This document shows, one piece after another, positions 1 through 7,184 of a stretch of 7,419 nucleotides of DNA; position 1 is the first letter of the stretch, and each line of letters opens with the position of its first letter. Source of the DNA: JBGFRR01 sp041695045 (lineage in GTDB: Bacteria; Bacteroidota; Ignavibacteria; UBA10030). A program made the translations under genes and the position numbers. Under the pieces are notes generated by a model that did not search any database, was not told the origin of the DNA, and saw only the letters and a program-made list of their open reading frames with translations. The DNA lies in assembly GCA_041695045.1 (NCBI GenBank), contig JBGFRR010000054.1, forward strand, positions 1 through 7,419, given 5' to 3'.

Positions 1-26
1 TCTTGCCGGGTGTCGGTGCCGCGCAT
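1..26 (-). CDS. 5' end of an IS5/IS1182-like transposase, cut by window edge
   Basis: Only the first eight complete codons are inside the window, reading MRGTDTRQ from an ATG at 26 down to the window edge. This N-terminus resembles the opening of IS5-superfamily DDE transposases (InsH/DUF772 type), many of which start with MRG plus a short acidic stretch before a VPxxHPLR motif. That motif would lie outside the window. A purine-rich AAGGGAG lies about 11 bases upstream as a loosely spaced ribosome binding site. A terminal-repeat-like sequence about 75-95 bases upstream supports the mobile-element reading. The family call comes from memory of similar proteins and rests on very few residues. 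An unrelated gene start cannot be excluded from this fragment alone. Confidence 0.5.
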
Positions 27-118
27 GGAAATCAACACTCCCTTGATTATTGGACGATGACTGAGATGAAGTCGTCTTGCCAAAGTTCAATGGTTCTGGG
101 GACTTTTTCAGCAGCCTG
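1..118 (-). mobile_element. Left end of an insertion sequence (partial)
   Basis: The minus strand from about 118 reads CAGGCTGCTGAAAAAGTCCC. This looks like the terminal inverted repeats of IS5/IS1182-group elements, which commonly have GGCTGCTGAAAAAGTC-like ends. About 75 further noncoding bases lead to a transposase-like start codon at 26. The tetranucleotide CTAG (119-122) immediately outside the presumed end could be one copy of a target-site duplication. The other IS end is beyond the window, so neither the inverted repeat partner nor the duplication can be confirmed. The exact boundary is uncertain by a few bases. Confidence 0.5.
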
Positions 119-130
119 CTAGACGATCAT
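119..130 (-). pseudogene. Possible remnant start of a fifth operon gene, interrupted by the IS
   Basis: An ATG at 130-128 overlaps the csb3 TGA (129-127) as ATGA, the same 4-bp overlap seen at the csb2/cas3 junction. AAGGTG at 136-141 sits five bases upstream and could serve as its ribosome binding site. The frame reads Met-Ile-Val and then hits TAG at 119-121, within the CTAG that abuts the presumed IS end. I infer that a downstream gene once began here and was separated from its body by the insertion. The sequence shows the overlap and the immediate stop. What the lost gene was cannot be read from three codons. An adaptation gene such as cas4-cas1 or cas2 is one possibility from usual I-G gene content. 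Chance ATGA overlaps are also common. Confidence 0.35.
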
Positions 131-1032
131 GTCATCACCTTAGCTGGACCGAAGTTTCCGAATCCCTGACCGGTACGCCGAATGGCCGACGTGCATATCG
201 CAAAGACACCACGCATTGCACGGTCTCGTGGTGCTCCTGTCCAAACCATCTGGAGCACCGAGCGGGCGGTTTCGAGCGAGGCTGGCACAGACCATAGCGG
301 CCATGTCATCTCCATGTCGTCACCGCGTCCACTTACCGCTGTAGTAATGATGCGCGCGCCGCGAGGAAAGGTTGGAAAAAGCGGGAGTCCACGGAACGCA
401 AGCCATTCCAACGGGGCATCAACGCTGGTGCCGTCGTCATTGGGATTATTCTCCATAAGCGCCCAGTTCCGTTCAGCGGCTGGATCAAATCGAAGATTGG
501 AGCCCGGCTTAACACACTTTCCCTTATATAGGGAACATGCTGCCCACTCCAAAGTTATCGACGCGCGAATTTCTTCTAACGTACCAAGAAACTGCTGATT
601 CGCTGCCGTAAAGTGAAAAGCAGTGGGCTTGGTGTTTCCATTTCCATCAACGGTGACGCTCGTTCCAAAGGCGGCCGCATACGCGGCTGCTTCGCTTCCT
701 CCATTTAGCCAATGTGCTACACAACTGGAAAGGAAGCGCGCAAACACGTCTGGGGGTGCTTTAAGATCGGCCACAACCTTTGTGCCTCTCTTCTCATGTT
801 TCTCATACTCGACAGACCATGCTTGTTTTCCGTCGGCAAGAGCGGCGTCGCGACAGACCAAAGCAGCAAGATCGCCCTCAAATCCCGTGACAAAAGGATG
901 GAAGGAACCGTCAGGCAGAAAACCCAGTCGAACCGCGTCACTCTCACCACGCACTAAACGGAGTAATCCCATAGCGGCAAGGAACCCCAGTGGATTAGCG
1001 CCATTCAACCCTTCAAGAATGACTTTGTTCAC
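127..1032 (-). CDS. csb3: Type I-G Csb3 / GSU0052-family protein (Cas8u2-like, Cas3-associated)
   Basis: A 301-aa protein read from a GTG start at 1030-1032 that overlaps the cas3 stop as GTGA. GGGAG at 1040-1044 lies 7 bases upstream. An ATG at 1107 in the same frame would add 25 residues inside cas3, but these are arginine/serine-rich and look like out-of-frame translation. The N-terminus reads LEGLNGANPLGFLAAMGLLR (residues 6-25), which resembles the opening of GSU0052/Csb3 and, more loosely, Csx17 proteins. Other family-like segments are TAFHFTAANQQFLG (137-150), NLRFDPAAERNWALM (179-193, like the R-x-DP-x-x-R-x-AL motif of Cas8-like I-G subunits) and LAFRGLPLFPTFP (211-223). No catalytic motif is seen. 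Its role is not certain: it is a candidate large (Cas8-like) subunit of Cascade or a Cas3 extension. The C-terminus sits 9 bp from an IS end, but the preceding residues look natural and it is probably intact. Confidence 0.78.
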   Translation of the reverse strand: MNKVILEGLNGANPLGFLAAMGLLRLVRGESDAVRLGFLPDGSFHPFVTGFEGDLAALVCRDAALADGKQAWSVEYEKHEKRGTKVVADLKAPPDVFARFLSSCVAHWLNGGSEAAAYAAAFGTSVTVDGNGNTKPTAFHFTAANQQFLGTLEEIRASITLEWAACSLYKGKCVKPGSNLRFDPAAERNWALMENNPNDDGTSVDAPLEWLAFRGLPLFPTFPRGARIITTAVSGRGDDMEMTWPLWSVPASLETARSVLQMVWTGAPRDRAMRGVFAICTSAIRRTGQGFGNFGPAKVMT

Positions 1033-3965
1033 GAAACGTCTCCCAGGGCTTGTTCCTCTTCGCTGGCACGATGATCCGCGAGCCGGAGAATGGCTTCGAG
1101 CCAGCACAACTCCAGCCAGCCATACCTTTCAACTAAGCGCCAGAAGCGATCGGCTAGGGGTGCATCCAGTCGATGAAGCTCATGTTTCGACGTTGTCGCA
1201 GGGAATTCGATCGTCCCAAAGCTCGTGCTTTGGTGGCTCGACAACACAACCTCGACCGGCTCGTCATCAATGACAACAGGTGCAAACGGCCGACAGTAGC
1301 CATGATGGCTTGCAACGAGATGCAGCACGAGCTCAATGTCATGAGCTTTGGTCTTAACCGCTTCGATATGCTTCTCGATCATTGCCAGCGACTGTACCTC
1401 GTGTCGCGCACCTTTTGGATATGCACTCTTTCTCTGAGCAAGCCGATGTGCCGCCTTCGCCCCTGGCGGCATGCCGGACTTGGCCCACGGTGTTTCGTTC
1501 TTGAAGAAGGCAATTTCACTGCCTTCGCGCAGCAACACCTGAAAGCGTTTGTCAGCTTTGCCCACATCGTGAAGCCACCCTGCGAGGGCAACGTCCTCGG
1601 CCAACTTCTTGGGCAGCACCTTCTCCGCGTAGTCACGCGCAAAATGCTCGACATCGATGCTGTGCTCGGAGAGTGTGACCGGACGACCCGCATGAAATGA
1701 GTCGTCCTCATCGGTCGTTAACTCGACACCATCCTCGGCGGTGTCGTCCGCTGATAACAGGGCGCGAAGTGTTTGTGGTCGGACCCGTTTTCCCCGCAAG
1801 ACGGTCCAGGGTTCATCGGCGTCCACCACAATAGAGCCCTTGCTCTTGGCTAACCGGTCGAACCAGAGCTTGCGCCAACTCGACTGTTCTTCCTGTTCCG
1901 CAAGCGCTGTCAGTGCACGTCGGGTTTCCTGCAAATCGTCAACTGGCAGTGAAAGACCCGATTGTCTCAACACTTCCGGGTGCAGTCGAAGTACGGGCTG
2001 CCCTTTCGCCAACAATGAGGCCCGCTCGGCGAGGTCCACAACGGGGACGGTTGATCCAGGCTCGAAGCAACCATCACGGACTCCGCCGCGGGTGACTGGC
2101 ACAACGATCGTATCGCCTGGTTGGATATTTTCTGCCGGGATGACCGCGCTGTCGTCCCCATCCCACCGCAACACTAAACTACCATCCCCACGCTCGCGAT
2201 CCTCGCTGGCCGCACCTTCGACGTCGGCAACATCACCTATGTCTTTTCTGCTCAACCAGCGCTTCACCGCAACGAAGGGTAGCGAGATCGCTTCGAGACT
2301 GGAAGGGCGCACGGCAGCGACGATAGCGGCGGGCCGCTCTTTCGCAGAATCGCCTTCCTTCGCGTTGAGTGCGCAAACCAAATCGTCCTCGTTCAGGTCT
2401 GCGCGCCACACGACTTGCACATCAGCCGGACCTGATCTTGGACCGTGTAACCACAGACTGACATCGGGAACGACCGCCGGCGCTGGGGAAGTTTGCATCC
2501 ACAGGTCGAGATAGGCTGGCAAGAGCACAGGTGCGTGCACTTTCGGCGCTACCATATCCTTCAATTTCTCCTCGATGGGTAAGGCCAGAGCGAGAACGCC
2601 GAAATTGATGGCTGGTGGGACATCCTTTATTTTCCTTGATTTCTTCGGTAGTTGCTCGTTAAGCCACTTCATGGTCTTGGCAATGGTGTCGCCGTACACT
2701 GGATCGTCCTTGTTACTCTTGTCATAGACGATCACGCCTTCGGATTTCTCATATAGACCCAAACGATCAACGCGACCGAAACGCTGGCGAAGCGCATCGA
2801 AGCTGGCGGCTTCAGTCACGAGGGCATCGAAATCGAAGTCGGCACCAGCCTCGATGCATTGTGTGCCGACCACAATTAGCTTCTTCTCAACGCTCGTACG
2901 ATCACGCCCAGTCATAATGCGCGAGCGCAAGGATCGCAGCGCATCGTCGCGGTCGAGCGGCCGCATGCGGCCGGTAAGCGGCGCAACGTCGGCCTGATCG
3001 CCAAGAACGTCGCGAAGCTGGCGCACTATAGTTGCCGCGCTTGCCACACGATTGACCACCACTGCAATAACATCGTGTCGGTCGATCAGGTCGCGCGCCT
3101 CGTCTGCACAGGCCTGTTCTAGTGCTGCGCGATCCTCGACTTCGCGCAATCTAGCGAGTTTCGGCACGTGTAACCGTGGACCCAGTCGAGACCCCCGGCT
3201 CTTCTCGTCATCAAGCAGGCCAAAGGGCTTCACACTCGATATGCCGGGAGTCGCTGACAGGAACGCATGATGAAATCGAGGGGACAACGGTGACGCCTTC
3301 ACAAATTTTGCGCGCAGACGGCCGAGTGCATCCAAAGTTTCGGCGAACGGTTGCGAGAGATGAACCTCGTCGAGCATGAGCAACACGTCGTTACCCAAGA
3401 GGCCCGCATGGACCGGTTTCATCCCTTTACTGACGCCGTAGCCCTGGATCAGCAGTCGCGAACCCAACTGATCGACTGTCGAAGCGAGGATGAGCGGCTG
3501 ATCGGGCGTGCGCGCCCAACCGTCGTCCTTGGGCATCCCACCGCGCAGCGTGAATACTCCAAGCGGCTCTTCGGCTTCCTTGCTCAATGCACGTAGACGG
3601 TCCGCGACTTCACGAACAACTGGCTGCGCATCCACGGCCACCAGCGCTCGCAACAGCTTGCGCCCACGCTCGGCCACTTGATCGACAACGACGCGGCGAT
3701 CCACCACCATCGCGATGCGTCGGGGGCACCAACGCTGCTCTGGTTCCTGTTGCGCGTCCAAAGCAAGCGCGAAGAGCGCGATATCGATGCAGGTCGTCTT
3801 GCCGACGCCGGTAGGAAGATCGAGTACACGTGGCCACTCCCTTTCAGCCATGATCTCGTCCAATAAGCGCATCTGCCACTTGAAAGCACACTTGTCGTTG
3901 CCAAGCTCATCCTTGCCGTGCACAGCAACATGGAAGGCATCGAAATCATCAACGGATAAGTTCAT
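1029..3965 (-). CDS. cas3: CRISPR-associated helicase-nuclease Cas3, type I-G (helicase then C-terminal HD)
   Basis: A 978-aa Cas3 that is recruited to the target-bound crRNA complex and unwinds and degrades the DNA. The SF2 helicase comes first: Walker A PTGVGKTT (51-58), VDRRVVVDQV (88-97), DEVH box (199-202), SAT (237-239), motif V-like QCIEAGADFDFD (369-380) and motif VI QRFGRVDRLG (394-403). A region of about 350 residues without recognised motifs follows. The HD nuclease is C-terminal: SEHS with H768, WLHDVGK with H799-D800, H855 in RHEVQS, H887-H888 in ASHHGY, and a late LADHRAS (962-968). All expected metal-ligand positions seem present, so it should be active. The helicase-then-HD order is typical of type I-G, whereas most other type I Cas3 proteins have HD first. 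The ATG overlaps the csb2 stop (ATGA), with AGGAAGG at 3972-3978 six bases upstream. The stop overlaps the GTG of csb3. Confidence 0.95.
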   Translation of the reverse strand: MNLSVDDFDAFHVAVHGKDELGNDKCAFKWQMRLLDEIMAEREWPRVLDLPTGVGKTTCIDIALFALALDAQQEPEQRWCPRRIAMVVDRRVVVDQVAERGRKLLRALVAVDAQPVVREVADRLRALSKEAEEPLGVFTLRGGMPKDDGWARTPDQPLILASTVDQLGSRLLIQGYGVSKGMKPVHAGLLGNDVLLMLDEVHLSQPFAETLDALGRLRAKFVKASPLSPRFHHAFLSATPGISSVKPFGLLDDEKSRGSRLGPRLHVPKLARLREVEDRAALEQACADEARDLIDRHDVIAVVVNRVASAATIVRQLRDVLGDQADVAPLTGRMRPLDRDDALRSLRSRIMTGRDRTSVEKKLIVVGTQCIEAGADFDFDALVTEAASFDALRQRFGRVDRLGLYEKSEGVIVYDKSNKDDPVYGDTIAKTMKWLNEQLPKKSRKIKDVPPAINFGVLALALPIEEKLKDMVAPKVHAPVLLPAYLDLWMQTSPAPAVVPDVSLWLHGPRSGPADVQVVWRADLNEDDLVCALNAKEGDSAKERPAAIVAAVRPSSLEAISLPFVAVKRWLSRKDIGDVADVEGAASEDRERGDGSLVLRWDGDDSAVIPAENIQPGDTIVVPVTRGGVRDGCFEPGSTVPVVDLAERASLLAKGQPVLRLHPEVLRQSGLSLPVDDLQETRRALTALAEQEEQSSWRKLWFDRLAKSKGSIVVDADEPWTVLRGKRVRPQTLRALLSADDTAEDGVELTTDEDDSFHAGRPVTLSEHSIDVEHFARDYAEKVLPKKLAEDVALAGWLHDVGKADKRFQVLLREGSEIAFFKNETPWAKSGMPPGAKAAHRLAQRKSAYPKGARHEVQSLAMIEKHIEAVKTKAHDIELVLHLVASHHGYCRPFAPVVIDDEPVEVVLSSHQSTSFGTIEFPATTSKHELHRLDAPLADRFWRLVERYGWLELCWLEAILRLADHRASEEEQALGDVS

Positions 3966-5479
3966 CTCGAACCTTCCTCAGAAATTGGAAGGCAAAGGCC
4001 AAGACCAAAGAACCGGCCCGCACCGAGCAACACCGGTCCTGCGACTTTCTCGGCGAACGTGATATCGGCATGGACCCGCATGCGCGCTGTGCGACCGGGG
4101 CGGCCGGGCCAGGGCAGGAACGCGTGCACCGGTTGCGTACCCGGGAGCAACGGTGCAAGCGACACCTCGACCGAGATCGGTCTTAGCAGGCCGACGCGTT
4201 CGCACGCATCGGCGACGTACCGTTGTGCCTCGATTGAGGCCTTATGCGCGGTTCCGTGTTGGTTGCTGCGCAGGTTTCCCGGATTTCGGTCAAGCGCAAT
4301 GGGTGTTGCGGTCACGAAACGGTGCGCAGGCTTGCACCATGTCGCGGGACGCAGCGTGCTTTTTGCTGGGAGTTCGACGCGTTTGAAGCAAACCGCCGGT
4401 AGACCAGCCCCAGCCAACTCCATGGTGCCGTCGGCGTCTATTGCTCGGTCTCTCTCCCATGCTGCGACCAGCCGCAGCAGCGCTTCCCTGTCCGGGCCCA
4501 CAAGCCCACGGGGAATTACGATGGCGCAGCCCTGAACCGAAGCGTCCGCGTGTTCATGACCAACGAAAGGAAGTGCGACAAAGGCCACGTGCGGCTGATC
4601 GGTGGCGCTGCCGTCCTGCCGATGACCCGACAGCGACGCAGGTAGCACTTTCGAGCCGTGTTGTTCAAAGAGCGCATCCCGCAACGCGCGCGAAAGATCA
4701 GTCCCGCGGGACGACAACGGCCGCGCGCCGCCAACGCGCTCGAAGACAACCCAGTCATTCGAAAAAATACCTTCAACGGCAATAGGCTCGCGCGGTGTGG
4801 ATTTCAATCGGCCGTACCGCTTCGGAATTGCCGGGAGGACCCGGTTCTCGATACCCTGATGCCGCACGAATTCTGCCTCCAGTCGGGCGAGCTGGTTGGG
4901 TCCGACCGTCCGCAGCACTAGGTCGCCGTTTTCGTCGGGAACAAGGGTTGGCGTAATGGGGCGATCCACGATCGCGCAGCGGACCAGCGATGACGAGTGC
5001 CCAAGGCGTGTGACGCGTTTGCATAGCTCATCAAGGGCAGAGCGCAATGTGCCCGGTGGGTCGTTGGACCAGATGAATGCAAAGCAAGAACGGTTGGGTA
5101 CAACTATTGGAAAGGACCTTGCCTGTTTCGTGCGAGGGATTCCGGTCGAAAGAGGATCCGATGCATTTAACTTTTCAACACCCTTAACCTTCTTGAATGA
5201 CATGACTACATCGTTCACTGGCACATAGACATCTAACACGCTGCGCCGCCCAACGTCCTCGGTCACGTTGATATCAACATCGAGGGATGGGGGCGGCTGT
5301 CCCTCCAACCATAAGAGCGCTTCACGTTCACCAGCGTCAACCGGATCATGCTCGTGTAGCGCGGCAACAAGGGCCGAGAAGAATCGCGCGGGATGCGGTG
5401 GCCACTCAGCACGGCCGCGATCGTTGTGCGCGGTCGCCGCGTAACGATTGGTTAGCAGCTCCACTTCGATGGCGAGCAT
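3962..5479 (-). CDS. csb2: Type I-G Cas5-Cas6 fusion protein Csb2 (GSU0054 family)
   Basis: A 505-aa Csb2, the I-G signature protein that combines Cas5-like and Cas6-like roles: it cleaves pre-crRNA and stays at the crRNA end in Cascade. Family marks are the N-terminal WPPHPARFFSALVAALHE (26-43), PKRYGRL (219-225), and a central block with SGHRQDGSATDQPH (284-297), VALPFVGHEHAD (301-312) and CAIVIPRGL (318-326). The C-terminal GPVLLGAGRFFGLGLC (481-496) is like the glycine-rich RNA-binding loop of Cas6/RAMP proteins. H285, H297, H307 and H309 are conspicuous, but I cannot assign the cleavage residue. The ATG directly abuts the csb1 stop (TAAATG), with AGGGGG at 5485-5490 spaced 5 bases. The last codon pair overlaps the cas3 ATG. 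The length fits the family, and no truncation is seen. Confidence 0.92.
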   Translation of the reverse strand: MLAIEVELLTNRYAATAHNDRGRAEWPPHPARFFSALVAALHEHDPVDAGEREALLWLEGQPPPSLDVDINVTEDVGRRSVLDVYVPVNDVVMSFKKVKGVEKLNASDPLSTGIPRTKQARSFPIVVPNRSCFAFIWSNDPPGTLRSALDELCKRVTRLGHSSSLVRCAIVDRPITPTLVPDENGDLVLRTVGPNQLARLEAEFVRHQGIENRVLPAIPKRYGRLKSTPREPIAVEGIFSNDWVVFERVGGARPLSSRGTDLSRALRDALFEQHGSKVLPASLSGHRQDGSATDQPHVAFVALPFVGHEHADASVQGCAIVIPRGLVGPDREALLRLVAAWERDRAIDADGTMELAGAGLPAVCFKRVELPAKSTLRPATWCKPAHRFVTATPIALDRNPGNLRSNQHGTAHKASIEAQRYVADACERVGLLRPISVEVSLAPLLPGTQPVHAFLPWPGRPGRTARMRVHADITFAEKVAGPVLLGAGRFFGLGLCLPISEEGSR

Positions 5480-6823
5480 TTAATCCCCCTCGATCTCGGC
5501 TCCCGTTGCGGCGAGTTCGCGGCTTCTTCGCACCAGGTCAGCGAGTTTTGGCGAAGGAGTGAGTTTGGTAAGCGGCACGCCTTTCTCCTGCATGAATCGA
5601 AGCTCTTCGGGCAGCGCGGCGACAGCGGCATCGAACAAAGCGATGGCGCCTTTCAGGTCGATGTTCAATGGTTGGGTTGTTCCGTCTCTATTTACAGCCT
5701 CAAGTTTCAATGCTCCGCCCTGCCTAGGAACAAGCAGGCAGCGCGAGCGCAGGTCGTGACCGCGATCCTCAGCGGCCAGAACCGCAAGTACAGCGAGAGC
5801 AGCCAGCACTGTGCGGGCTTCAGTTTCCGCACCGTCGAAGCTTAGTTTTCGCAGGGCGGCCAGAGAGAGAACAACAGTGTGCGTCGCATAGTCGATCGTC
5901 ACGCCCCCCGCGATGTTGTCGATGGTGGGAGGAATGTTGCTGTGATTTATAGATGTGGGCTTTCCTGCTTTCTCGGCCTTGCCCCATTTCTCGACCGCGC
6001 CAACATCCTGCTCGTTTTTGGGCGGCTTGTCTTCCTTGAGTGGCTTCGCTTCCATAACGTTAAGGGTCCATGTGGGCTTGCCATCTGGCCCTGGTTCTTT
6101 TGCGACAAAAACGGGTCCTGCGCTAGTGATGATACTTGCAGGATCAATGCGGCTCGAAGTCTTCGAGCCGACTGTTGCACCTACTCCGACAATTTCGGAA
6201 ACCAATGCGCGTGCGAACTTCGACCCAAGACCCCCTTTGGGACCTGTGCTGTCCCAAAGGCCAAAGACAAGTCCGGTGGGGCACACCCTGAAAAGCGGTG
6301 CGGCGTTCTTCGCCGTCGCATCGGTAAACGATCTCCCGATCTCCGACAGTCGGAAAAGAGTTTCGCCGTTCAGGCTGTCGCGCAGAAGCGCATCGGCTAC
6401 CCGATGAGGCGCAGACAATGAGGTCACTACACCGACATCCGGTGCAGCATCGGAGAAGTCCACAGAGATAACTGGCAATGCGATTTTCTTAGCGGCCCAA
6501 AGCGCTTCCAGCGCCTCCTCCATCCGGTTGGCTTGGCTTTGTACCGAGTCGATCAGCACGCAAGCAACATCGCTGCCATTGATTCGACGGGTCTCGAACG
6601 CATACTTGATACCGCGACGCTCGTCCGGCCTCATTCGCCAAAGGTCTTCGTCCTTCTTGCCTCGCACGCTGTGCGTTGGCGGAAAGACCTTATCGCCAGG
6701 TCCGCCAGCAGGCTCAAGCGTTGCCGTACCGCGTATAGCAACAGCGGCGTCTGCCTTATCGTCGCCTGCTACGAGCTGTCTCAGCAGATCGATCTTAAGT
6801 GGCTGTGGTGTCGAATCAGTCAT
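5480..6823 (-). CDS. csb1: Type I-G Cas7 backbone protein Csb1 (GSU0053 family)
   Basis: A 447-aa Cas7-like subunit, expected to polymerise along the crRNA spacer and form the backbone of the I-G Cascade. Characteristic Csb1 segments are CVLIDSVQSQANRMEEALE (88-106), APHRVADALLRDS (138-150), LFRVCPTGLVFGLWDSTG (177-194), GGLGSKFARALVSEIVG (197-213) and a SNIPPTI...GGVTIDYA stretch (295-313). Residues 256-290 are a lysine/glutamate/proline-rich stretch that looks like a flexible loop. An alanine/leucine-rich helix follows at 334-352. It is the first cas gene of the operon. AGGAG at 6830-6834 lies six bases before the ATG, a near-ideal Shine-Dalgarno. The terminal codons contain the csb2 ribosome binding site, implying translational coupling. 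No frameshift or missing core segment is evident. Confidence 0.93.
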   Translation of the reverse strand: MTDSTPQPLKIDLLRQLVAGDDKADAAVAIRGTATLEPAGGPGDKVFPPTHSVRGKKDEDLWRMRPDERRGIKYAFETRRINGSDVACVLIDSVQSQANRMEEALEALWAAKKIALPVISVDFSDAAPDVGVVTSLSAPHRVADALLRDSLNGETLFRLSEIGRSFTDATAKNAAPLFRVCPTGLVFGLWDSTGPKGGLGSKFARALVSEIVGVGATVGSKTSSRIDPASIITSAGPVFVAKEPGPDGKPTWTLNVMEAKPLKEDKPPKNEQDVGAVEKWGKAEKAGKPTSINHSNIPPTIDNIAGGVTIDYATHTVVLSLAALRKLSFDGAETEARTVLAALAVLAVLAAEDRGHDLRSRCLLVPRQGGALKLEAVNRDGTTQPLNIDLKGAIALFDAAVAALPEELRFMQEKGVPLTKLTPSPKLADLVRRSRELAATGAEIEGD

Positions 6824-6912
6824 GGTCGTCTCCTGTTGGTGTGATGGCCGCTAAGATAGTTGCAGATTCGCTTTCAACCGTGTTTGTCCCATGCGCAATG
6901 AGTTGTGCAACT
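6824..6912 (-). promoter_or_regulatory. Leader upstream of csb1 with strong RBS and a small dyad
   Basis: This 89-bp gap is the only noncoding space before the cas genes, so a cas promoter, if separate, should lie here or in the 3' part of the preceding small gene. The clear element is AGGAG at 6830-6834, six bases before the csb1 ATG. A short dyad AGTTG-tg-CAACT occupies 6901-6912, next to the preceding stop codon. It is too short and lacks the T-run of a terminator, and could be an operator or chance. Promoter hexamers are unconvincing: TATCTT in the minus-strand ACTATCTTAG is -10-like but has no good -35 at 16-18 bp. Read-through from the upstream genes is equally possible. Confidence 0.4.
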
Positions 6913-7179
6913 TCAGCTCTCGACCTTCTTCAGACCCAATACCTGTGGGCTATGGTCGAGGATATAGTTTTCACCGACTTTGTAAAACGCTGCCAACGCG
7001 TCCTCGTCGATCGTGACGCTCAGGTCGTCGTGCCTTATCTCATAGTCCGTGAAGCGCTCGCGACCGTGGTATACGCGGAACATCAATGCGCCATCGAGCG
7101 CGCGGATAATTGTGCCCTTTGTTCCTGCCGCCGATTTTGCATCGGCCGGTTTTCCGCCGTATAGATATCTGCTTTTCAT
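6913..7179 (-). CDS. Small hypothetical protein, 88 aa, upstream of the cas operon
   Basis: I do not recognise a named family. The protein begins MKSRYLYGGKPADAKSAAGT, followed by alternating hydrophobic segments (TIIRALDGALMFRVYH at about 22-37; FTDYEIRHDDLSVTID at 43-58) that suggest a compact, mostly beta fold. An amphipathic stretch, ALAAFYKVGENYILDHS, runs from 61 to 77. There is no signal peptide, membrane helix or cysteine motif. The start lies five bases after the stop of the 65-aa gene. Its own ribosome binding site is weak (GGA four bases upstream), so translation may depend on coupling. It shares strand with the cas genes and ends 89 bp before csb1. Whether it has anything to do with CRISPR is unknown. 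The balanced, non-repetitive composition supports a real gene over a shadow. Confidence 0.6.
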   Translation of the reverse strand: MKSRYLYGGKPADAKSAAGTKGTIIRALDGALMFRVYHGRERFTDYEIRHDDLSVTIDEDALAAFYKVGENYILDHSPQVLGLKKVES

Positions 7180-7184
7180 ATCCG

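Noticed and set aside
1033..1107. N-terminal extension of csb3 to an upstream ATG
   Set aside because: The 25 added residues are Arg/Ser/Gly-rich and lie wholly inside cas3. The GTG at 1032 has a well-spaced GGGAG and gives a start matching the family motif.
623..1273. 216-codon plus-strand open frame spanning the csb3/cas3 junction
   Set aside because: It is antisense to two recognised cas genes and has low-complexity, basic composition. No gene-like features.
1741..2514. 257-codon open frame on the plus strand
   Set aside because: It lies entirely antisense within cas3, is very rich in serine, threonine, arginine and alanine, and has no domain features. It is a shadow of the real gene.
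6840..6880. Sigma70-like promoter for the cas operon (TTGAAA and TATCTT on the minus strand)
   Set aside because: The spacing between the two hexamers is only about 13 bases and the match is partial. I could not support a promoter call.
6799..7164. 121-codon plus-strand open frame over the csb1 leader and the 88-aa gene
   Set aside because: It looks somewhat protein-like (hydrophobic stretches), but it overlaps the csb1 start and its ribosome binding site and runs antisense to a better candidate. It has no convincing ribosome binding site of its own.
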